Source: Medicago truncatula (lineage: Eukaryota; Streptophyta; Magnoliopsida; Fabales; Fabaceae). From it: a stretch of 64,000 nt of DNA. The stretch lies in assembly GCF_003473485.1 (NCBI RefSeq), contig NC_053045.1:34384494-34448493 (forward strand), read 5' to 3'. A program made the position numbers and the translations under genes. The notes below the pieces were generated by a model. That model was not told the DNA's origin and ran no database searches. It was given only the letters and a program-made list of their open reading frames with translations. Of the stretch, positions 56,718-64,000 are shown in pieces. The stretch's first letter is position 1. Every line of letters begins with the position of its first letter.

Positions 56718-56731
56718 TAATATTCAATCAG

Positions 56732-57360
56732 TTTTTGACAATTTCATACTGGATAAATTTCACAAAAAATTTATACCAAAAAAAAAATCAACCCTTTAGT
56801 TACATTATAAATCAAAATATGTTGGTATTTTCCTTTCATCAATTTTTTTTTTTGTTTTAAAGGGAGTTTATTCGTGTTATAATCACATAAAAAAAACTAT
56901 TTTTAATTATTTAAATGAAATAAATTAAAATAGGAAAATTAATTGAATAATTAAATTCAAATTAAAACAATTTTATAGAAAATAAAATTCAAACAGTATA
57001 ATTTCACAAATTGGTTTTATTAATCAGTTAAAGGTTATTTTTTACTTTTAAAAAATAATATTTTCTCTTTTATATCCAACCATATAAAAAGAAACAGAGA
57101 AACATATATATCTTTAATCTTTCACTTCTATATCTTTCATATTTCTCTTGTACCAAGCTTCTTCTCACAACTTACCAAACATAGTATAAGAGATAGGAGA
57201 TACCTACACAAACAACCGTGAGCATTGGATCCCTTTTTACAATTAAAGTTGTATAAAATAAAAGGACACTAAATAAAAGAGAATAAAGGTAGAGCCTTAT
57301 TCATTAACTTCTCTAATATAAATAAATTTCTAAAAGTCACAAGCTTAAGCCTCTGCATTT
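56732..57360. other. 3' flank of the GH17 gene
   Basis: AT-rich sequence beyond the stop codon of the minus-strand glucanase gene, which should contain its 3' untranslated region. No other gene is seen. Confidence 0.4.
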
Positions 57361-60300
57361 TCAGGTACTTCCACTTGGATAAGTGCAACCATTGTAACCT
57401 ACAAAGAGAGTAGTAAAAATCAAGTTAGACACTTGGTTAATTACATTTTTTTTTATTAATTTAGTTAAGTATACAGTTAATTTAGATCACGTTGAAAATT
57501 GTAGCTAATCATGTATAATTGCATTAACTTTGATTTTGATAGTAAATTAAATTAACTATCTACTTAACTGAACTAACCACATTTTTTTAACATAATTAAC
57601 CATATGTCAATTTAAAAAAAATAAAAAGAGTGTAAAAGAAATTTACTTGGATTTTGGGATGTAAGACTAGCTGTTTGAGAGAAATCACAATTCCAAGGAT
57701 TTCTACCAAACTTTTGGTAATAAAGATTCATGGCAAAGGCAGAATGAGATGCTACTGTATTAGGATCATAACAAGCACCTCCTGGTTGAATTGGCCCACA
57801 ATCCATGCCTTCTCTACTGCAGGCATAGTCAAGATTTGCCTGCAGTTGATCATCACTTACTCCCCCTTTTGGAATGCACCATTGTGATGTGGTTTTAGGT
57901 GCTGGAGTAACAGGAGCATTTGGACTAGTTGATGGAGGACCCTGTGTATAGAGACAAAGGAAAGACAAGACACATGTTATTTTATTTTTTTAACGGCAAA
58001 ATTTATCAATAACAAAGTTCCTGTACAAGACGAACAGGGGCCAGTAAGACATAAACTAGAAAGCAAAGGGCGCCGTATACGGACAAAATTTATTAATAAC
58101 AAAGTCCCTGCACAATTTAGCCTAGGAATTTGTAAGGCATTGTCATATTCATACTTGAAACTAATAAAATTTTAAAATACTATACAAATGTTAAATTTCT
58201 CGATCACATTAGTTCTAAACAGGCAATTTTCAAGATTATAAAACAGACAATCGTCAGGTTATAAGTCGATTTTATACGGGTCGAGCCTAATGTGTCGGAA
58301 ATGGAGCCTAAAGAAGAGTGATTTTGTTCACCTTTTGGGTAGATTTGTCTAATCCAACATCATATGCCACAGTAAGATCAGTTTTGTAAAGACCAAACGC
58401 ACGTTCAGATCCAGCGCCAGGTTTCAAATCTTCATCATAGAGTGCAAAAATGTATGTGTCAATGGATTTTCCTGGCATCAAAGGTGTACCAACCAATGAT
58501 CTAAGGTGTGTGATAAGGTTCCCATTATAGGCTTTGGCATTTTCAACACTTGGTCCTACTTCATTGTTGTCTCCACGTGAGGGCCATCCTGTTTCAGCTA
58601 CCACAATTTCTATGTCTTGGAATCCCATTCCACTTAAAGCAGAATGTACAGCATCAACCTGCTCAAGTCTCAACATTAATTCAAACCCAAAATTGTAACA
58701 AATAATCTATCTTTAATTGGAGTTTCTTAATGTTGCCTTTGGTCATAAAATATTATTTTGATGTAAAATTGGATTCCATACTGAGTGTTCCATAACATTT
58801 AAACATTATTTTTTCTATATTTGGTAGGGTAAAAATGAGAGAATATAAAATGTGGAATCAATCGTGGGACCCAATAAGAAAAGGAATTGTTTATGTGATG
58901 TTTTTCAGCTAGGATCTATTATGTGTGAGCGTGGGATGTTGATAAACTCACAGCCAAACTATAAACTAATATGAAAATTGCTCTTCTTCCAACAAAAAAA
59001 AAAATGCTCACTCCCATACAAACTGACCAAAATACTCCGCATGAATTAACTCACATTCAGTAAGCTGAAATATAACCTATACGAGTTAACTCACGTGGGT
59101 AGCGAACATGACTTAAGTCACGTTGGGTTTAACACCTGTGTGAATTAACTCATGCGAGAGATATTTTTATCAGTTTGTATGAAAGTGAGTGTTTTTTGTT
59201 GGGAGAAAAGCAATTTTCAACTAACATTTGCAATGAGACAAGTTCATATGGGAGCTCTTCTTAAGCTCATTAGCCAGTCCACGTGATAACTTTTGAAATA
59301 CCCTCTATTGCTTCTTAAGTTATTAATGAATTGACATAAGTTTATTTCTCTCAACAAAAAAAGTTCTATATTTGTACCATTATTAAATGATTATGATAAT
59401 GCATCATCAAATATATATATGTCATCGAAAAAAAATATATGTGTAATATACTAGCCACAATGTATGAATTAAATCAATGAAAACAAAATTGGACAAATCA
59501 GTGACCAAAAGACACTCGTGAAAGGGCTTCAAATTTCATTAATAGTACCATTTGGAGTCATATTTTGTTGTTGATAATAATAGCACCTAAGAAGTATTTC
59601 AATTATTAAAAAGTTTTGGCCGTTGTAATGTACTAGATAAATGATTAAGGTAGATAAGAGTAAGCAAATACGCCAAAATCAAAAAGAAAATGCGGCAAGA
59701 CTAGACCGTTGGGAGGTCCCAACTTTGAACTTTCTCCTTCAGAATCAAACGGGTTGCAATATTTTCTTCTAATTAATTACAACAATTTTTTTTCTTCTTC
59801 CAAATTCACTATCGTCCATTTTTACTTTATTCCATATTAATCATAGCCATGTGGTTTATCAACTATCCAGCCTGTCACAACATGTAAGTAATGCAATGAT
59901 ATTCTTATGACTAAAATAAAAAGAAGAGACTGGTAAATTAGGAACACCTAACTATGTATTGTTAAAACTTTCAAAATGTTGAAAAAATAAATAAAATGCA
60001 AATAGTAGTATTATATGTAAAAAATTGTGAACCTAAGAATTGTATGTTAAAAAGAGAATTTTAGCTCCTGGTCCTGGAGGAGCACATGGTACCGTTAAAT
60101 AGCTGAATTATATCCTTTTCTTGCATATAGTCCAATATAACAACTTTCTTCTATTTTCTAAGTCTAAAATTAGCCACTAAAAGAACAGAGAAACAAAAGA
60201 AGATGCGTGACCGTGACTTTTAACCTCTCTGCTGTAGCATACTCAAAAGCAAGGACAAGAATAGAAGAAACCCGTTAAAAAAGAAGCACCAGCATTTCTT

Positions 60301-61776
60301 TTGTTTTACCTTAAAAAAAGTTTCCTAGAAAGATGTCACAGATTATTGAACACAATTACTGTCAATTTTTATACTAGCTAATAAACATTCATTTATATCT
60401 ACTTTTAAAATTTTTGAACCAAAACACCAATAATATATTACTTTGAAAATTCATTCTTACCGGTTAATTTTCCACATCTCTATAAAAAATATTCATATTT
60501 GATCCAAAAAAAATTCACTCATGAGTATTTAACTTTTTATTAATAATTGGGAATATGTCCTGAAAGAGAACAGGCTTTGTGCTTGAGGAAATCAGAAACC
60601 ACCGGAACATAAGGATCAAACTCGAAGTTAACGTTGTTAGACACGTGGCATGCATTTACTCTTGTCGTTGACTAGAAAGTCAACATTTCAACATAAAAGA
60701 AAGAAAAAAAAAGAAATTGCCAACTAACCTGAGCATCGAACATGTTCGTGTAAAGTTTACCGTTACCCGAATCAACCCGACCCGAATTTGGCTGAAACAA
60801 ACAGAACGCAAGTGTTTCAGATCTCGGGTCACTCTGGTAAGCGAAAAACGGGTACGGGTTAATAGTAAACGGAGCTTTATTATCCTTCAGAAACTCCAGC
60901 ATCTGCTTCATTGTGTCTTTCAGATTCGGGTCAAACGACCCGGAAGATGGAGGATCCGACTGAGTCAACACAGCCATAGAATGAACGGTGGAAACTTTGA
61001 TTTTGCCACCGAGTGAAGCTGAGTTAAGGGCATTTTGGACATTTTGTATCGCCGGAAGAAGGTTTGATATGAGAGCATTATCGCCGGAGGTCATAACTTC
61101 GTTACCGACGGTGATGAGAGTGATGTTGCTAGAAGGGTAATATGGTAAAACATTTGAGTTAACCCATTGAGTTGCTGAGTTGGGATTTGAGGCCAGAATC
61201 GGAATGTCGCCGTTGGCAGCTCCGATGGTGATTCCGATGCCGGAGTTTGAGAGGGATTTGATGATTGACGGATCAGCGTTGTAGAGACGGAGTTTTCCGA
61301 TGGAGGTTGATTTGAGGAGGTTGGCGGTTGCGGAAGGTGGCGGAAGGTTGTCGGCGACTTGACCATAGTTTACTCCGATGAAGGATTGTGAATCTGAAAA
61401 AGAAGAAGATAAGATGACCCATTAAGCTAAATCAATTCTAAAAATGTTAAATAGTTGAAAATTGAATGAAAATCAAAATTTGATTAAAGGGTCATAGCAT
61501 TTTTGTTTGTTGATTAACAGAATGAGAGAAAGGTACAAACTTTAGCTTTTGTGATAAGTTACAAAGAGAAAGTTATCAGAAAGTAATGTTGTTTTTCATT
61601 GAAAGTTGGAAAATGAAAGAAAGTTATTTTTTGTTTTTTTTTTTTTTTTAATTTTAAGGAAAAAAGAATGTAACTAAAAAGGTAAGAGAGTAATGTAAGA
61701 ACAAACCAGCAAAGTAGATGGTGGTGGTGATGAGGGAAAGACAAAGGAGGAATGAAGGGTTGGAAGTTGCAGCCAT
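57361..61776 (-). CDS. GH17 beta-1,3-glucanase with X8 domain, secreted
   Basis: Five exons on the minus strand (61707-61776, 60729-61393, 58332-58658, 57647-57941, 57361-57398) encode 464 residues. A signal peptide (FLLCLSLITTTIYFA) is followed by a mature start DSQSFIGVNYGQVADNLPPP. Catalytic residues are the acid/base Glu122 in TVGNEV and the nucleophile Glu267 in VAETGWPS. A Pro/Thr/Ser linker (about 355-373) leads to an X8/CBM43 domain (WCIPKGG to NGCTYPSGST) with the expected cysteines. It hydrolyses beta-1,3-glucan (callose) in the cell wall; X8 binds the glucan. There is no hydrophobic GPI tail, so it should be soluble in the apoplast, unlike plasmodesmal members. Intron 2 (58659-60728) is 2.1 kb. 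Confidence 0.95.
57991..58114. repeat. Direct repeats in GH17 intron 3
   Basis: CAAAATTTATCAATAACAAA with GTTCCTGTACAA (near 57998) and CAAAATTTATTAATAACAAA with GTCCCTGCACAA (near 58084) repeat 86 bases apart. They resemble the 3' tails of two LINE fragments on the minus strand. Confidence 0.55.
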
Positions 61777-61837
61777 GGTTTCAAGAAAAGCTAGTATGAG
61801 TTGGGTTAGTTCTAGCTTTGAAGTAGATGTTATGTTG

Positions 61838-61845
61838 TTTATATA
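61838..61845 (-). promoter_or_regulatory. TATA box of the GH17 gene
   Basis: TATATAAA on the minus strand lies 62 bases upstream of the ATG at 61776, implying a very short leader. Confidence 0.6.
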
Positions 61846-62751
61846 AGGTACTACTACTTGGAAAGTAAAACCAAAACTAAGAATGATGTGTTGGGTGGGT
61901 GGAATTTACTTTCTAATTTCCAAGTAAATTCCAAGTAATTTTCAAAAAGTTAATTTCCAAGTAAATGTTTCATATATATTTTATTTTTTTAACACCTAAC
62001 TTCTCCACTTATATCCAGATTACTACTTATTTTGAATTTTCTTCTCTTTTATTCTTTTATAATGAAAGAAGGAAAATAAGCATTATAAAATTTATTCCAT
62101 CCTTTAGTTTTGAGTTAATCATAAGTGGGGATGGAAAAATACCGTATGGTCCACAAAAATTCTTAATTGAGAAGAAAAATGAGAAAGGGACAAAAATATT
62201 TTCTATTTCTAATTTTGCTCAAAAGTCATGTCTTAATTTTGAAAAGGGTATATACTATGTTATTTTCATGTATACGATTTTCTTTTCTCTTACTTTCTAC
62301 ATATTCAAACAAGAAAAGATAAATTTTAAATTTACTTTCTTTAAAGACTTTCCATGTTTATTTTACAAACTAAGATAAGAAGACTCACATAAAGATAAAG
62401 TCTCCTATTGTGATCCCACAACTATATTATTGCATTCTAACATTGAATATAGCTAATAAACAATTTGGACATGCTCCTCAATTTTCCAACATTCACACGC
62501 TGATTAGAAATATCACCATAAACATAAACACAGTGAATTTTACAAATTTAGTTACAAAGAATCTATAAATAAGATATTTTAACAAATATTATCAGCCATC
62601 TTATTGTGTGTGATACATAGAAAATCCTCTCTACAACATAGTAGACAAAAATCAACAATATTTACAAAGGAAATTTTTTCTCATTGAATTATCATTCTGT
62701 AAGACTTTGATTTGTAAGTGTCATACATTCATTACTGTGTAATATTTTTTT
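61846..62751. other. GH17 promoter region and spacer
   Basis: Upstream sequence of the GH17 gene. TTTCCAAGTAAAT and AATTCCAAGTAA words repeat at about 61916-61966. No gene was recognised; the open frame 61965-62378 looks like chance. Confidence 0.4.
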
Positions 62752-63096
62752 GGCTAAAATATGGTTTTGATCCCTGCAAATATGTTCCGTTTTGGTTTTA
62801 GTCCCTGTAATTTTTTTTTTTGTTGTTTTTGGTCCCTGAAAATATGTCTCGTTTTGGTTTTGGTCCATGACTCCACTTTTGTGATGATTTGCACATCTGC
62901 AATATGATGACTGAACCCATTTATTACAAAAATAGTCCTTGTAAAATCTTTTGATTTTTAAAAAGGTCCTGCAAAATATATTAGGGACTATTTTCAAAAC
63001 AAAATATTTTGCAGGACACCATAAACAACAACAAAAATTACAGGGACTAAAACCAAAACGAGACATATTTTCAGGGATCAAAACCATATTTTAGCC
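62752..63096. mobile_element. Legume TIR element, 345 bp
   Basis: The left end GGCTAAAATATGGTTTTGAT and the right end ATCAAAACCATATTTTAGCC are perfect inverted repeats. They extend through GTTTTAGTCCCTGTAA against TTACAGGGACTAAAAC to about 100 bp. T-runs flank both ends, so the target duplication cannot be set. No coding region. Confidence 0.85.
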
Positions 63097-63237
63097 TTTT
63101 TTTTTTTCTTCCATAATAGTGTGGTTTGATTAGAGCTGAAAAACTTGAGCACATAGGCCCCTTCATAAGAGCTATGATAACATGACACAAAATAATAAAC
63201 ACATATACGACACCACTGTATACCTACATTTTTTATT

Positions 63238-63624
63238 GGCTTAAATGTGAAAATAGTCCCTGCAAATATCTGACATTTTGGTTTTAGTCCCTGTAAAACT
63301 ATTTTTTTGGTTTTAGTCCCTGCAAATATAAAAAATTGTTTTTGGTCCTTGGTATTTTGTTTTAGTCCTTGTAAAGTTGATTCATATTGGATTTGGTCCT
63401 TGTAGTATGTAGAATATTTGATTTTAGTCCCTCAAAATGAGAACTAAAATGAATATTATATGGACCAATTTCAATATGAAATGATTTTACGTGGATTAAA
63501 ACAAAATACCAAGGATCTAAACCAAATATTCTATATTTGCAGGGACTAAAACCAAAAAAATATTTTTATAGGGATTAAAACCAAAACGCCAGATATTTGC
63601 CAGGAACATTTCCATATTTAAGTC
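63238..63624. mobile_element. Related legume TIR element, 387 bp
   Basis: The left end GGCTTAAATGTGAAAATAGT and the right end ATTTCCATATTTAAGTC are imperfect inverted repeats. Inner words GTTTTAGTCCCTGCAAATAT and ATTTGCAGGGACTAAAAC match. Flanks TTTTTTAT on both sides may be the 8-bp target duplication. It is older than its neighbour, with more mismatches. Confidence 0.75.
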
Positions 63625-63819
63625 TTTTTTATGTATTATTTAATTTTTCCTTTTTCTCTTTCTTCCCATTATTTGTATTGTGTATTCGAGTAACAACACT
63701 ATAGTTTGAACGACTTGAAGTATTGGTTCAATATTGACCACTTTTTTCTACCATTAGATTAGATCATTCCACCAAATCTTATCATAGTTCATCATACCAA
63801 ATTCAATCCATAAACACTA

Positions 63820-63860
63820 TTTTTTAGAGTGCGATCATTGTGCTCTCGCACTCTAAAAAA
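63820..63860. repeat. Perfect 15-bp hairpin
   Basis: TTTTTTAGAGTGCGA at 63820-63834 and TCGCACTCTAAAAAA at 63846-63860 pair perfectly around an 11-base loop. No neighbouring gene explains it; it may be the joined ends of a lost TIR element. Confidence 0.85.
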
Positions 63861-64000
63861 ATCAAAAGGTTATAGATGTAAGAGAAGTGCTCCTCTCTTT
63901 TCTTCATCCTCGCACCTAAAATTCCTTTCATAGAAGTTAGAACATTTTCGACGCTGAAAAATCAATGCAGCTATGACATTTGTTTCTTAAAGTAAACAAA

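Noticed and set aside
61965..62378. 137-codon Phe/Ile/Lys-rich frame upstream of the GH17 gene
   Set aside because: Composition is that of AT-rich spacer; no similarity, signal or conserved motif.

Overview
The window is nuclear DNA of a flowering plant, most probably a papilionoid legume close to Medicago truncatula. The signs are spliced genes with plant-type GT-AG introns, very AT-rich spacers, a tandem-repeat DUF2775 (organ-specific protein) gene, legume-type SINEs, and many copies of the 'GGTCCCTGTAA / AGGGACTAAAACC' repeats common in legume genomes. The species is an inference.

Six protein genes look intact; I assembled their exons by hand and reading frame is preserved across every junction. 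They are a secreted DUF2775 repeat protein (3039-5161, +), the chromatin remodelling subunit SWI3D (7440-14382, +), a membrane-anchored GT4 glycosyltransferase (17632-20429, +), a Rab7/RABG3 GTPase (21966-25177, -), the coatomer gamma subunit (46625-53600, +, 18 exons), and a secreted GH17 beta-1,3-glucanase with an X8 carbohydrate-binding domain (57361-61776, -). A nuclear tRNA-Glu(UUC) gene lies at 55395-55466 (-). As is usual in plants, neighbouring genes do not form a pathway. Rab7 and coatomer both serve membrane traffic, but nothing shows they are linked.

From 25.2 to 46.6 kb lies a repeat island without an intact host gene. It holds a SINE with a 13-bp target duplication, a broken GRF zinc-finger gene, two terminal-inverted-repeat elements in TA microsatellite sequence, a decayed FAR1/MULE transposase, a 2.1-kb solo LTR (target duplication ACGAC), a hAT transposase remnant, a Helitron-ended segment between 98%-identical 457-bp direct repeats, a 1.24-kb solo LTR (target duplication CAAGC), and a decayed MuDR-type transposase. 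Smaller insertions sit in introns and spacers elsewhere, including two plastid-derived tRNA pseudogenes (trnI-CAU at 6.0 kb, trnL-UAG at 16.2 kb).

The most unusual signal is in the 1.24-kb solo LTR: five successive stem-loops at 42262-42535. Three share an identical 13-nt loop while their stems differ in sequence yet stay paired, partly by G-U wobbles. This looks like a conserved RNA structure in the leader of the parent retrotransposon. The other solo LTR carries eight GC-rich palindromes, and the first 830 bases form a long hairpin-like inverted repeat. I see no CRISPR array, operon or bacterial-type system.
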